From Roseivirga sp. E12 (GTDB lineage: Bacteria > Bacteroidota > Bacteroidia > Cytophagales > Cyclobacteriaceae): a stretch of DNA of 64,000 nt. The number at the start of each line of letters is the position of its first letter. The first letter of the stretch is position 1. The notes beneath the pieces were generated by a model. That model did no database searches. It saw nothing but the letters and a program-made list of their open reading frames with translations, and was not told the origin of the DNA. The position numbers and the translations under genes are program-made. Of this stretch, positions 9,258 to 18,228 are shown in pieces. Location of the stretch: assembly GCF_017592825.1 (NCBI RefSeq), contig NZ_JAGFMD010000007.1:62001-126000 (forward strand), read 5' to 3'.

Positions 9258-9749
9258 CTAGTCTTCAGACTTATCTCCTTTTAGTAAGCCTTTACGCTTT
9301 AGGATCGTCTCTACAAACTTGACTTCATTCTGTGTTTTGAAAGCGTTGAAAGGAAAGAGCATCAATTGCGCCTTACTTACAACAAGAACAATCTGTTTTT
9401 TATCTACCCAGGCTCTTTTGATTTGATCCCATTTCATAGGCATTCCTTGCTTGGAATTCATCTTGATTAAGATCTGCTGGCTGTTGATCTCATATGAGAG
9501 CTTTTCAAAAAGCATTTTGCTTTGCTCCAACTGAGTTACACCAGCGAATTGGATTAACCAGAAAAGTAGATAAAGTGTGAAAGCGATAAGTGCTCCGATC
9601 CACCACCAATTAGATGGTATAACGAAAGTCATTGAAGAAATGGCAAGAACTATCAAACCAACCCACCATTGTTCTTTCAGTACATTGCGCATACCTGCGC
9701 GTCTGTAAGCCTTCTTATCTAAGGCGTATTTTTTAGTTTTTACTATCAT
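9258..9749 (-). CDS. YcxB-like membrane protein
   Basis: 163 residues. Two adjacent transmembrane helices (about residues 29-48 and 50-70) come first. The C-terminal domain of about 80 residues reads KMNSKQGMPMKWDQIKRAW, then IVLVVSKAQLMLFPFNAF and a final ETILKRKGLL, matching the YcxB-like (PF14317-type) arrangement of a small cytosolic beta domain after two helices. The function of that family is not established. The gene stands alone between the DMT transporter and nadC. Confidence 0.7.
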   Translation of the reverse strand: MIVKTKKYALDKKAYRRAGMRNVLKEQWWVGLIVLAISSMTFVIPSNWWWIGALIAFTLYLLFWLIQFAGVTQLEQSKMLFEKLSYEINSQQILIKMNSKQGMPMKWDQIKRAWVDKKQIVLVVSKAQLMLFPFNAFKTQNEVKFVETILKRKGLLKGDKSED

Positions 9750-9858
9750 CTTAAAGCCTTTCTATACACAGTGTCGAAAAAGGAACACAAACATAATGAT
9801 CAAAATGAAGGCTTCAATCATCTTAACTAAAAAATTGCGTTTGTTTCGAGCCAAAGTG

Positions 9859-10716
9859 TTATTCTGCTTTTAGACTGATATCCAGACTTTTGATAGAATG
9901 GGTAAGTGCACCAACGGAAATATAGTCAACTCCGGTCTCTGCAACCGAGCGAATGGTTTTTTCGGTAATTCCACCGGATGCTTCTGTCTCTGAACGGCCT
10001 GCCACATGCTGAACCGCTGCTGTCATTTCTTTGGGAGACATATTGTCGAGCATTATTCTGTCTACGCCACCAACGGCCAGGGCCTCCTGTACTTCTTCTA
10101 AGTTTCTTGTTTCAACCTCAATCTTTAGGTTGCGACCAGTCTCTGATAAGTACTTCTTGGTAGCATTGACAGATGCCGTTATGCCTCCGGCAAAGTCATT
10201 ATGGTTGTCTTTGAGCATGATCATATCATAGAGACCATATCGGTGGTTTACACCCCCTCCTATAACAACTGCCCACTTTTCCAGCATACGCATATTAGGG
10301 GTGGTTTTCCTGGTGTCGAGAAGTTTTGCCCCAGTACCTGAGATCAATTCTGTGAGTTGCGCAGTTTTAGTGGCGATACCGCTCATTCGCTGCATACAAT
10401 TAAGCAGTAATCGTTCTCCACCTAGAATGGCACGAACCTTTCCATGGAGTCTGAGAATGACATCACCAGTCTTTACATGATCACCATCTTTTACCAAACG
10501 CTCAATGGTCATTTCTCTATCAAGTCTGCTGAAAATGAGTGGTGCCAACTCCATTCCTGCTATCACGCCATCCTCTTTCATGATTAGGTAGGCTGATTTT
10601 ACTGCATCAGCAGAAATTGACGCGAGCGAAGAGTGATCACCATCTCCAAGATCTTCCTTGAATGCACGATCTATAAAATCTTCTAATCCCTCTTGGGTTA
10701 CGTAAGCAGGTCTCAT
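9859..10716 (-). CDS. nadC: Nicotinate-nucleotide pyrophosphorylase (carboxylating)
   Basis: 285 residues from the ATG at 10716. NadC converts quinolinate and PRPP to nicotinate mononucleotide, CO2 and pyrophosphate in de novo NAD synthesis. Seen are the quinolinate-site segments LLNCMQRMSGIATKT, LLDTRKTTPNMRMLEKWAV, GGGVNHRYGLYDMIMLKDNH, the core IEVETRNLEE and the late ASGGITEKTI plus GVDYISVGALTHS. An upstream frame of 10 codons is open but passes through the promoter box, so the ATG at 10716 is preferred. The DUF4783 gene lies upstream on the same strand, a pairing typical of Bacteroidota; nadA and nadB are not in the window. Confidence 0.96.
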   Translation of the reverse strand: MRPAYVTQEGLEDFIDRAFKEDLGDGDHSSLASISADAVKSAYLIMKEDGVIAGMELAPLIFSRLDREMTIERLVKDGDHVKTGDVILRLHGKVRAILGGERLLLNCMQRMSGIATKTAQLTELISGTGAKLLDTRKTTPNMRMLEKWAVVIGGGVNHRYGLYDMIMLKDNHNDFAGGITASVNATKKYLSETGRNLKIEVETRNLEEVQEALAVGGVDRIMLDNMSPKEMTAAVQHVAGRSETEASGGITEKTIRSVAETGVDYISVGALTHSIKSLDISLKAE

Positions 10717-10720
10717 GGTA

Positions 10721-10728
10721 CAAAAGTA
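10721..10728 (-). promoter_or_regulatory. -7 box (TACTTTTG) for nadC
   Basis: Exact TAnnTTTG match ending four bases before the nadC ATG, between nadC and the DUF4783 gene. It suggests nadC has its own near-leaderless transcript. Confidence 0.6.
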
Positions 10729-10764
10729 GCCAAAAGAGGAGTTCAATAAATGATTTTAGGGGAA

Positions 10765-11172
10765 TTAGCGGTCTTTCGTGAATTCTAAGCGATAGACCTT
10801 GTAGACCTTGTTGTATTCTTTTGCTCGAATGACAACGCGGTGCTTTCCAGAAGCTGATTTGTAGGTACCGATGGCATAGATTCTTGCACCAGAGTCATTA
10901 TCGCCATCATGGATAAACTCAAAACTATCGGCAGGATGTTGTTGAAAGAATTTTTTCAAGACAATCTCCGCTTGGTTGACACTGTATTCCTTGCGGACAC
11001 CATCGAGCTTGATTTCAACTTTTGAATGCAGATGCTTGGTCAACTCTTTGGAACTACTTGCCTTTAATGCCTCTTCTACATTCTCAATAATGCTTTCAGC
11101 GTCCTGTGCGTTTGCGGAAAACGCAACGCAAAGGGCGAGTACTAGAAGTGTGTTTCTTAATAGGTTATACAT
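10765..11172 (-). CDS. DUF4783 family exported protein
   Basis: 135 residues from the ATG at 11172: a Sec signal peptide (MYNLLRNTLLVLALCVAFSANAQ) and a mature domain of about 112 residues (SIIENVEEALKASSSKELTKHL, KLDGVRKEYSVNQAEIVLKKFF, ASGKHRVVIRAKE, VYRLEF). This matches DUF4783, a small NTF2-like periplasmic protein commonly encoded beside nadC in Bacteroidota. The function is unknown. A frame of 31 extra codons upstream is open but lacks a credible start. Confidence 0.82.
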   Translation of the reverse strand: MYNLLRNTLLVLALCVAFSANAQDAESIIENVEEALKASSSKELTKHLHSKVEIKLDGVRKEYSVNQAEIVLKKFFQQHPADSFEFIHDGDNDSGARIYAIGTYKSASGKHRVVIRAKEYNKVYKVYRLEFTKDR

Positions 11173-11287
11173 GTCTAAGGCTTGTATTCGATTCTTGAAC
11201 GAAAATTGTGCCAAATAGTATGCATCAGAGCATAATGAATTGAAATTAATACAATGCACCTCCACTTACAAACCAGCCTTTAATATT

Positions 11288-11295
11288 TATATTTG
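11288..11295 (+). promoter_or_regulatory. -7 box (TATATTTG) for gpmI
   Basis: Exact consensus, four bases before the gpmI ATG, implying a leaderless or nearly leaderless message. Confidence 0.6.
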
Positions 11296-11299
11296 AGGC

Positions 11300-12805
11300 A
11301 TGAACAAACGCGTTTTATTGATGATCCTTGATGGTTGGGGACTGGCACAAGATAAGTCGGTTTCTGCTATTGATCAGGCTAGAACACCTGTCTTAGATGG
11401 TCTTTTTCAAACCTACCCTAGTTCAAAACTTGAAGCATCGGGTTTGGCTGTTGGTTTACCAGCGGGCCAAATGGGTAATTCGGAGGTGGGCCATATGAAT
11501 ATCGGTGCCGGACGAGTGGTGTATCAAGACCTTGTTAAAATCAATAAGGCCGTTGAAGAAGGGACTTTAGGAGATAATGAAACGCTCAAGAAAGCTTTGA
11601 ACTATGCTCAGTCTGAAGGAAAGAAAGTCCACTTGATAGGTCTGGTTTCTGACGGTGGTGTACACTCTCATGTCAACCATTTGAAAGGCCTATTGTCTAT
11701 TTGTGCTGACTATAAGCTGGATCAGGTTTTTATTCATGCCTTTACGGATGGCCGAGATACAGACCCAAAAAGTGGGAAGGCCTTCGTACAAGATGTAATG
11801 GACCATGCTGAGAAGACTACCGGAAAAATAGGTTCAATCATCGGTAGATACTTTGCAATGGATCGAGATAACCGTTGGGAACGCGTTAAACTTTCCTATG
11901 ACGCCATGGTCAAAGGTGAAGGTTTGAAAACTGACGATCCAATTTCAGCCATCCAAACTTCTTATGATGAAGGGGTGACCGATGAGTTCATCCAACCCAT
12001 TATCAATACGGAGGGTGCCAATATTGAAGAAAGTGACGTAGTAATATGTTTCAACTTCAGAACGGATAGAGGCCGAGAAATTACTCAGGCATTGACACAG
12101 TCAGATTTTCCAGATCAAGAAATGACTAAGCTTGACTTAAAGTATGTGACCATGACTAATTATGACTACTCCTTTAATGGAGTTGAAGTAATGTTTGATA
12201 AAGACAATTTGACGAACACACTTGGTGATGTACTAGCTCAGGCGGGCAAAAAGCAGATAAGAATAGCAGAGACAGAAAAGTATCCGCATGTAACTTTCTT
12301 CTTTAGTGGCGGAAGGGAAACGGAGTTTGACGGTGAGAAAAGAATACTATGTCCATCGCCTAAGGTGGCCACATATGATATGCAACCTGAGATGAGCGCA
12401 AATGACATCAAAGGTGCAATTGTTACAGAATTGAATGCCGGAGAGGTTGATTTTGTCTGCCTGAATTTTGCAAATGCAGATATGGTAGGTCATACTGGAG
12501 TATTTGAAGCAGCGGTCAAGGCCTGTGAAACAGTCGATACATGTACCGGGCAAGTGTTGGAAGCAGCGCTCGCCAATGACTACACTTCCATTGTAATTGC
12601 GGATCATGGAAACTCAGACATTATGATTAATGCTGATGGCTCACCAAATACTGCGCATACCACAAACCTTGTACCCTGTATTCTAGTTGATAAGGATATG
12701 AAACCTGAAATGAAGGATGGTAAGCTTGGAGATTTGGCTCCGACTATACTAAAATTGATGGGTGTTCAAATTCCTTCAGAAATGACAGGCAACTTTCTTC
12801 TATGA
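11300..12805 (+). CDS. gpmI: 2,3-bisphosphoglycerate-independent phosphoglycerate mutase
   Basis: 501 residues, about the family length. It interconverts 3- and 2-phosphoglycerate in glycolysis. The alkaline-phosphatase-type metal sites are visible: LMILDGWG (Asp11), the phospho-acceptor Ser61 in GQMGNSEVGHMNIGAGR, VSDGGVHSH, the FTDGRDTDP segment, IGRYFAMDRDNRW, and the late NADMVGHTG and ADHGNSD metal ligands. The stop overlaps the start of the downstream lipoprotein gene by four bases (ATGA), so the two are cotranscribed. Confidence 0.97.
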   Translation: MNKRVLLMILDGWGLAQDKSVSAIDQARTPVLDGLFQTYPSSKLEASGLAVGLPAGQMGNSEVGHMNIGAGRVVYQDLVKINKAVEEGTLGDNETLKKALNYAQSEGKKVHLIGLVSDGGVHSHVNHLKGLLSICADYKLDQVFIHAFTDGRDTDPKSGKAFVQDVMDHAEKTTGKIGSIIGRYFAMDRDNRWERVKLSYDAMVKGEGLKTDDPISAIQTSYDEGVTDEFIQPIINTEGANIEESDVVICFNFRTDRGREITQALTQSDFPDQEMTKLDLKYVTMTNYDYSFNGVEVMFDKDNLTNTLGDVLAQAGKKQIRIAETEKYPHVTFFFSGGRETEFDGEKRILCPSPKVATYDMQPEMSANDIKGAIVTELNAGEVDFVCLNFANADMVGHTGVFEAAVKACETVDTCTGQVLEAALANDYTSIVIADHGNSDIMINADGSPNTAHTTNLVPCILVDKDMKPEMKDGKLGDLAPTILKLMGVQIPSEMTGNFLL

Positions 12806-13380
12806 AAAGACTTCCGATTACTTTAATTATACTCCTGTTCGCTTTGGTGACCAACTGCTCTTCCCAATTGGAAGGAGATAAGGATGACATCAATTCCTAC
12901 TTCGATTTAGGTGGCTTGCTTGATCAAGAGATCAAAAAACTAACCAGTCAAGGAGCGACTTTAGAAAAGTTACTTCAAACAAATGATGAGGAAGAAAAGA
13001 TCACACTTAGCCCTGATTCTGCCCAATGGCATGAACAACTAATGCTATTTTACGAAGCAGACATCAACAAGCCAGGGTTCATAGGAGAATATTTCCAAGA
13101 AGAATTACCATCTATCAGTGGTATTTCTAAAGTGATTTATACTTCCAAGAGTCAGAGGCATCCCGTGCAGGTGATGGAGTGTTTTTATGAGAATGAATCC
13201 ATGACCAAAGTTCGTCTCTTGGTCAAAGAAATCAATGCCATATATAGTGTCACTAAAGAGTTGAGCCTTTACTTTGATGAAAACGGCTTGAGCAGTTTTG
13301 ACATAAAAGGAGAAGAGTCGATGCGACTAAAGAAAGATTTGAATTATAAAATTCAGGGAGCGATAGTGAGGTCTTTATAG
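12802..13380 (+). CDS. Hypothetical lipoprotein cotranscribed with gpmI
   Basis: 192 residues. A short signal peptide ends in a lipobox (LVTNCSS, Cys about 19), so it is membrane-anchored. The mature part is charged and mainly alpha/beta, with segments such as WHEQLMLFYEADINKPGF and KVIYTSKSQRHPVQVM. I do not recognise a family. Its start lies inside the gpmI stop (ATGA). Its stop is nested against the convergent stress-protein gene (6-base overlap). No function can be assigned. Confidence 0.8.
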   Translation: MKRLPITLIILLFALVTNCSSQLEGDKDDINSYFDLGGLLDQEIKKLTSQGATLEKLLQTNDEEEKITLSPDSAQWHEQLMLFYEADINKPGFIGEYFQEELPSISGISKVIYTSKSQRHPVQVMECFYENESMTKVRLLVKEINAIYSVTKELSLYFDENGLSSFDIKGEESMRLKKDLNYKIQGAIVRSL

Positions 13381-14301
13381 CCTGAACAGTGCTTCTAGAA
13401 AACTCATGTTTTCCTTTCCTTTCTTGACTAAAAAGAGAGGGATATCCCGATCCTCCATTAATAACTTCTCCGCCACACTGCCAATTAAGAAAGCAGCGCC
13501 ACTAGACCTTCCTTTTGACCCTAAAATGATCATATCTACATTAAGCTCAGCGCCCGTCTTATAGATTTTATCGGCCGGGTGAGGGTCATCATCCAGAGCG
13601 TAAGTATGATCATATTCAACTCCCTCCAGGTTTATTTTCTTGAAGAACCGCTCACACTCTGCTCTGGTATTTTCAAGCATGATATCTGCAAATTCCTCGT
13701 AACTCTTTCCTGATTTGGCATAGCCCACAGGCACGCGATATACATTGTTACTCAAAAGTTTAGCGCCCGATTTCTTCTGTATATCAATGCCTATTTCAAA
13801 GGCCATTTGAGAGTGTTCAGAATAGTCGATCGAGACAAGCACTTTTCCGAGCTTGTTTTTTGGCTCCTCAGGTACAAAAATGATTGAGGAGGCTGTTCCC
13901 TTGGCAATTTTTCTAGAGTTAAGCCCACTTCCAGTAAGGGTTTCCTTTCTGCCTAAGAGCATCACGTCTACCACTTTGACCTTTGCAAACTTGAGTATTT
14001 CATCTGTGACAGTACCAGCCAAGACATTAAGACTGATGTCGCAGTTTTCAGGTGTCACGAAGTGTTCGTTAATAACCACTTCCATTTCTTTCATCAATGT
14101 CTCATCGACAGGAGCAATTACATTCCCATATTTTTCCTGAATCTCTTCAGGTAGCTCAAGAGAGGTGGTCACGTGAAGAAAGTAAACCGCGTCAATTCCA
14201 AAAACCTTAGCGATCATTGAAGCATACTTGACTACGAATACGTCCATATCCGAAAGATCAAGTGCGACTAACATTCTTCGAAACTTACTTAAATCATGCA
14301 T
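13375..14301 (-). CDS. Tandem-domain universal stress protein (UspA)
   Basis: About 308 residues with two Usp domains. Domain 1 starts FRRMLVALDLSDMDVFVVKYA; domain 2 starts LGKVLVSIDYSEHSQMAFEIG. Domain 2 ends with GSKGRSSGAAFLIGS, a full G-x2-G-x9-G-S ATP-binding loop; in domain 1 the corresponding LGRKETLTGSGLNSRKIA is degenerate. Cytosolic Usp proteins are induced by stress and bind nucleotide. The ATG at 14301 is chosen because it opens into the first domain; the longer frame would need GTG at 14343. Confidence 0.88.
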   Translation of the reverse strand: MHDLSKFRRMLVALDLSDMDVFVVKYASMIAKVFGIDAVYFLHVTTSLELPEEIQEKYGNVIAPVDETLMKEMEVVINEHFVTPENCDISLNVLAGTVTDEILKFAKVKVVDVMLLGRKETLTGSGLNSRKIAKGTASSIIFVPEEPKNKLGKVLVSIDYSEHSQMAFEIGIDIQKKSGAKLLSNNVYRVPVGYAKSGKSYEEFADIMLENTRAECERFFKKINLEGVEYDHTYALDDDPHPADKIYKTGAELNVDMIILGSKGRSSGAAFLIGSVAEKLLMEDRDIPLFLVKKGKENMSFLEALFRL

Positions 14302-14415
14302 GGCTGAAGTTAGGTTTGTACGGTAATTTATTGAATTAATCACGCCTATTCCACCCCCTGATGAAATTTTTGACCCAAAAAGCGAAGGTTTTTTTAGATA
14401 AACAGCTGGCTTAAT

Positions 14416-14423
14416 TACCTTTG
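14416..14423 (+). promoter_or_regulatory. -7 box (TACCTTTG) for the DUF6787-like gene
   Basis: Exact TAnnTTTG. Its last three bases are the TTG at 14421 that would open the longest frame, so that TTG cannot be the start and the gene must begin at GTG 14439 or 14445. Confidence 0.6.
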
Positions 14424-14438
14424 CAGCCTTTAAACCGA

Positions 14439-14777
14439 GTGAGTGTGGAAGAGAAATCGTATTTAAAGAGATTACAGGACAAGTGGGGTTTAAAATCTCT
14501 GTTTCAGACCATCATGGTCCTAATTGTTTTTGCATGTACGGGAAGTACTGTGCTTTTTATCAAACCATTTCTCTTTGATCTAATCGGTTTTGATAGTATC
14601 GAAGGAATAGCAGGTATATTGCTATACATAGTCATGATATTCCCCCTCTATCAAATTTTGATATTGATCTATGGATTTATTTTCGGTCAGTTTGCGTTTT
14701 TCTGGGCATGGGAGAAGAAGATGGTCCACAGAATGACAGGTCGTGGTAGAAAAGACAGGGCATCAAAGAAGGCTTAA
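14439..14777 (+). CDS. DUF6787-like small membrane protein
   Basis: About 110-112 residues, starting at GTG 14439 or GTG 14445; the exact choice is open. After a basic LQDKWGLKSLFQ segment there are two transmembrane regions (TIMVLIVFACTGSTVLFI and GILLYIVMIFPLYQILILIYGFIFGQF), then FFWAWEKKM and a Lys/Arg-rich tail. This matches DUF6787, small Bacteroidota inner-membrane proteins of unknown function, sometimes mislabelled as diacylglyceryl transferase. It is followed 24 bases later by the Fur-family gene on the same strand, so they may be cotranscribed. Confidence 0.7.
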   Translation: MSVEEKSYLKRLQDKWGLKSLFQTIMVLIVFACTGSTVLFIKPFLFDLIGFDSIEGIAGILLYIVMIFPLYQILILIYGFIFGQFAFFWAWEKKMVHRMTGRGRKDRASKKA

Positions 14778-14801
14778 AGTCGGTTTTAATTATATTTAGG
14801 C

Positions 14802-15218
14802 GTGGAAGCACAGGTTAAGAATTTATTGAAGGAACATTCATTGAGACTCACTCAAGGTAGAGCTGATGTTATTTCTATTTTCTTAAATCGAAACATAGCT
14901 ATATCACATGGGGATATTGAATCCGATGTTGATGGTAAATATGATAGGGTAACTATTTATAGAACCTTAAAGTCGTTTCTTGAAAAGGGACTAATCCATA
15001 AGGTGCTGGATGATTCAGGAGCAACACGATATGCTCTTTGCAGCGACAATTGTAGTGAGGTGAGTCATCAACATAACCATATCCATTTTAAATGTCAGGT
15101 CTGCAATGAAACAACCTGCCTTGACAACGTCCATATACCAGACGTTGCATTACCCAATGGATTTAAGGTTTCAGAGAGCAATTACCTTATCACAGGTACT
15201 TGCGATAAGTGCAACTAG
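14802..15218 (+). CDS. Fur-family metal-responsive repressor
   Basis: 138 residues from a GTG start. The N-terminal winged helix (LKEHSLRLTQGRADVISIF ... YDRVTIYRTLKSFLEKGLIHKV) binds DNA; the dimerisation half carries metal ligands SHQHNHIHFKCQVC and a final CDKCN pair, giving the two CxxC motifs of the structural zinc site. Family members sense iron, zinc or peroxide. The short N-terminus and the CQVC/CDKC pairs fit the Fur/Zur branch; the specific metal is not readable. Its stop overlaps the next convergent gene by four bases. Confidence 0.9.
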   Translation: MEAQVKNLLKEHSLRLTQGRADVISIFLNRNIAISHGDIESDVDGKYDRVTIYRTLKSFLEKGLIHKVLDDSGATRYALCSDNCSEVSHQHNHIHFKCQVCNETTCLDNVHIPDVALPNGFKVSESNYLITGTCDKCN

Positions 15219-15433
15219 ACCAAAACTTCCTCTTTGCTAGATGACAACACTTTAGGGTCATCAGGCCATATAATACCAGGGGGCAAGTCAATCTTTGGAG
15301 AATTTGAAATGGCTTCCCCTCCATCGTCATCCGAACCTTTTGACTTTCTCTTTTTCATCAATCGAAACGTCAAGTAGATTAATAGCACGTAAGTCAGCCC
15401 ACTGAGAAAGATATCGTAATAGAATGATTTCAT
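15215..15433 (-). CDS. Small single-pass membrane protein
   Basis: 72 residues from the ATG at 15433 (or 81 from TTG at 15460). One transmembrane helix (about residues 8-25, LSGLTYVLLIYLTFRL) is followed by a basic MKKRKSKG stretch, an acidic SDDDGG patch and a proline-containing tail with WPDDP. No family recognised. It lies directly downstream of the antiporter gene (about 55 bases), so it may be a small partner of that transporter; this is inference from position only. Confidence 0.55.
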   Translation of the reverse strand: MKSFYYDIFLSGLTYVLLIYLTFRLMKKRKSKGSDDDGGEAISNSPKIDLPPGIIWPDDPKVLSSSKEEVLV

Positions 15434-15487
15434 AGGTTCTGTTAAACCAATATACTTCAAGTAGCAGAGAATAGTTGCGCTGGATGG

Positions 15488-17023
15488 CTAAAAAACGAAG
15501 AAGATAAGCCAAATAACAAAGAAGATTGGCAATAGAATTGGTATCGAGTACCGGAGAATGTAGCCGAAGAAAGAAGGCATGTGGATACCAGTTTGCTCAG
15601 CGATTGACTTAACCATGAAGTTTGGCCCATTGCCAATGTAGGTCATGGCACCAAAGAAGACAGCACCAACTGCAATGGCCATAAGGTTGACAACAGAGTT
15701 TTCGTAAACTCCGCCAGCTGCATAATCCTGAACATTCGCGATCACGCTGATGTCTCCTCCTTGAGAAGCCAATGCGGCTGCTAAGAAATTCAAGTAAGTA
15801 GGAGCATTATCTAGGAAGCCTGATAAGATGCCAGTTCCCCAGTACAATGAATTTGGACCAATTAAATCAGCACCGGATGGCGATTGTGCAAATTCACTAA
15901 CCAAGGCGAGTGCTGGCATCATGGTACCAAAAATGCCAACAAAAATGAATGCTACTTCTCTTATTGGCTCGAAATTGAATTCATTGCCATCGATAGCCTT
16001 TTTATCGGCAAACTTAAAAGAGAGGAAGCCAACAGAAAGCATAATAATTTCTCTGATAAAGGAGAATTTCTGACCATCATAAACAATTGCCGGAACACCT
16101 TCAATTACGTTGGGATCAATGAAAACGGCACCAATAATGATTGCCAACCATAAGAAGTTTTTACTGCCTACAATGGTTGTCTTATTAGTGAATTGTACCT
16201 CAGGTTCTAAATCAAGGTCTATGTCTTTGTTACGAGCATCAAAGAAGTAGAATAATACGGCAAGTATTAACAATGCCACTGCCCATGGCAAAATGTTTTG
16301 AGTCAGTGTCCACATGAATGGGACACCCTTTAGGAATCCAAGGAAAAGTGGAGGATCGCCAATTGGCGTTAATGCACCACCAATATTACTTACCATAAAA
16401 ATGAAGAAGATGATATGATAAGGCCTGATGCGTCCTTTATTCAGTCGTATAAATGGACGTATTAAAAGCATCGATGCTCCTGTAGTTCCGATAAGATTTG
16501 AAATAACAGCACCAACAATCAATAGTCCAACATTGGCCATTGGGGTCGCTTTTTTATCCACATTGATCATAATGCCTCCAGAGGCAATGTAAAGGGATGA
16601 AAGCAGTGCTATAAACTGTACATACTCGGCTAAGGCGTGAACGGGTGCATGCGTATCATGTAGCGCAAACAAATAGTATATGACCACCAAAGTGGCCAAT
16701 GAGACAGCAATAAGGGGGTAATTCTTATGCCAAAAGTGTTCATAGAACAACGGTCCAGTAGCAATCATGCCCAATAGAAGGACAAAAGGAATGACCGTCC
16801 AACCCGGAGGCGCTCCGTGATGTTCTCCCTCAACTTCTCCATGGCCGTCATCTGTTTTGCCATGAGTGTCTTGAGGGGTATGATCATCAGGAGTGTCATG
16901 GTCCTGGACAAACTCTAGATTAGCGCCTTTCAATTCAGAAGAGTTTTCAGCAATCAAAGTGGCTTTGGGCAAGAAAATCCCAAGCATTATTATGACTACC
17001 AAGAAGTGAAGACTCTTTAGCAT
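15488..17023 (-). CDS. nhaD: NhaD-type Na+/H+ antiporter
   Basis: 511 residues of the ion-transporter superfamily: about 12 membrane helices with SNLIGTTGASMLLIRPFIR, IFFIFMVSNIGGALTPIGDPPLFLGF and a late FGAMTYIGNGPNFMVKSIAE, the paired reentrant motifs of NhaD/citrate-transporter proteins. It exchanges Na+ or Li+ for H+ at the inner membrane, fitting a marine lifestyle. Before the first core helix there is a signal-like hydrophobic stretch and about 50 residues rich in His, Asp and Glu (HDTPDDHTPQDTHGK...), probably facing the periplasm. Confidence 0.87.
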   Translation of the reverse strand: MLKSLHFLVVIIMLGIFLPKATLIAENSSELKGANLEFVQDHDTPDDHTPQDTHGKTDDGHGEVEGEHHGAPPGWTVIPFVLLLGMIATGPLFYEHFWHKNYPLIAVSLATLVVIYYLFALHDTHAPVHALAEYVQFIALLSSLYIASGGIMINVDKKATPMANVGLLIVGAVISNLIGTTGASMLLIRPFIRLNKGRIRPYHIIFFIFMVSNIGGALTPIGDPPLFLGFLKGVPFMWTLTQNILPWAVALLILAVLFYFFDARNKDIDLDLEPEVQFTNKTTIVGSKNFLWLAIIIGAVFIDPNVIEGVPAIVYDGQKFSFIREIIMLSVGFLSFKFADKKAIDGNEFNFEPIREVAFIFVGIFGTMMPALALVSEFAQSPSGADLIGPNSLYWGTGILSGFLDNAPTYLNFLAAALASQGGDISVIANVQDYAAGGVYENSVVNLMAIAVGAVFFGAMTYIGNGPNFMVKSIAEQTGIHMPSFFGYILRYSIPILLPIFFVIWLIFFVF

Positions 17024-17154
17024 GAAGGTTGATGTGAGTTGCTAATATATAATTAGTTCGTCAAAATTCTTATTCGATAATTCGATTAGAATTTAACTAC
17101 TCAATTTTTTTGAATGTTATCACAACACCAAGTTATTCCAACAAGAGCAAATAT

Positions 17155-18207
17155 TTAGACCTTATGAAGGTCACCCCCGCTGCTGTCAGTGCTTGCCCCC
17201 GTAACGGAGGATAGGCAATTTGGTTGATCCAAATGCCTTAAAAGACCTAGATATGCAAAAACAAGTGCCTCTTTGAAATTAATCGTTTGCTGATCTGGAA
17301 TTGATATCGTTGTTGAAGTGTGTGATTTTAGACGGTGAATGAAATAGTCGTGAAAAGCCCCTCCACCGGTAATCAGTGTTTTATCACTTTGCGAGCCTTT
17401 TAGTGCTTTGCCAATTTCCATTGCCACATGTTCGGTAAAAGTGCACATTTTGTCTTCAATAGAAACCTTGGACGAGCTAACAATAGGCTGCCAAAACTTT
17501 CTGTAGTCCTCTATACCGAGTGATTTTGGAGCGGCCGCTGATAAATATGGGATGTCACTCAGTGCTTCCAGTAGAGTATTGTCAACCTTGCCTTGGCTAG
17601 CCAAAATTCCCCTATCGTCAAAATCAAGACCTATTTCATTCGCTAAGACATTGAGTGCCATATTAAATGGGCAAATGTCATAAGCTAATCGCAGTCCATT
17701 AAAATCATAAGAAACATTCGCTATTCCTCCCAGGTTTAGACAGTAAGAATACTCTGAAAACAAGTCTCTATCACCAATTGGTACCAGTGGTGCTCCCTGA
17801 CCACCGAGCGAAACATCTTTAGCACGGAAATTATTAATGACCGGAAAGCCTGATGATTCTGCAATGTGTGCTCCACTACCAATTTGGAGAGTTATGCCTT
17901 CTTCAGGTTGGTGAAAGATAGTATGACCGTGCGATGCTATAAAATGAATGTTAGCATCGTTATTTAAGAATGTCTTTACAGCCTGACCTATGAATTTGCC
18001 TAATAAGGTGTCCAACTTTTGTATTTCTACCTTGGTAAGGTCAACAGCTGCCCGAAGGCTACTTTGTAGGGTTTGTGGATAAGCGACAGTCTCAGATTTA
18101 TCGATCACGAATTGCCATCCTTTGCCCACCTTCTTGAAAGTCACTAAGACCAAATCCAAGCCATCAAGGGATGTACCCGACATGATACCAACAATTTTAT
18201 ACTGCAT
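17155..18207 (-). CDS. anmK: Anhydro-N-acetylmuramic acid kinase
   Basis: 350 residues. AnmK phosphorylates and opens 1,6-anhydro-MurNAc released from peptidoglycan, giving MurNAc-6-phosphate for recycling. Seen: GIMSGTSLDGLDLVL at the N-terminus, ASHGHTIFHQP, LQIGSGAHIAE, NNFRAKDVSLGGQGAPLVP, LNLGGIANVSY and the late LITGGGAFHDYFI. The start is ATG 18207, with a -7 box 21 bases upstream. No murQ or nagK is in the window. Confidence 0.95.
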   Translation of the reverse strand: MQYKIVGIMSGTSLDGLDLVLVTFKKVGKGWQFVIDKSETVAYPQTLQSSLRAAVDLTKVEIQKLDTLLGKFIGQAVKTFLNNDANIHFIASHGHTIFHQPEEGITLQIGSGAHIAESSGFPVINNFRAKDVSLGGQGAPLVPIGDRDLFSEYSYCLNLGGIANVSYDFNGLRLAYDICPFNMALNVLANEIGLDFDDRGILASQGKVDNTLLEALSDIPYLSAAAPKSLGIEDYRKFWQPIVSSSKVSIEDKMCTFTEHVAMEIGKALKGSQSDKTLITGGGAFHDYFIHRLKSHTSTTISIPDQQTINFKEALVFAYLGLLRHLDQPNCLSSVTGASTDSSGGDLHKV

Positions 18208-18228
18208 TTGTGGTGGTTTAGGTATTCA

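Noticed and set aside
10717-10746. Longer nadC frame starting at 10746
   Set aside because: It runs through the TACTTTTG promoter box; the ATG at 10716 is the natural start.
11173-11265. Upstream extension of the DUF4783 frame
   Set aside because: It puts 31 residues before a normal signal peptide that begins at ATG 11172.
12347-12607. 86-residue minus-strand frame inside gpmI
   Set aside because: It is a shadow of the gpmI reading frame with no own start signal.
14302-14343. Longer universal stress protein frame from GTG 14343
   Set aside because: The added 14 residues are not part of the Usp fold; the ATG at 14301 opens into domain 1.
14421-14438. TTG start giving the longer DUF6787-like frame
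   Set aside because: The TTG is the last three bases of the TACCTTTG box, so it cannot lie in the transcript.
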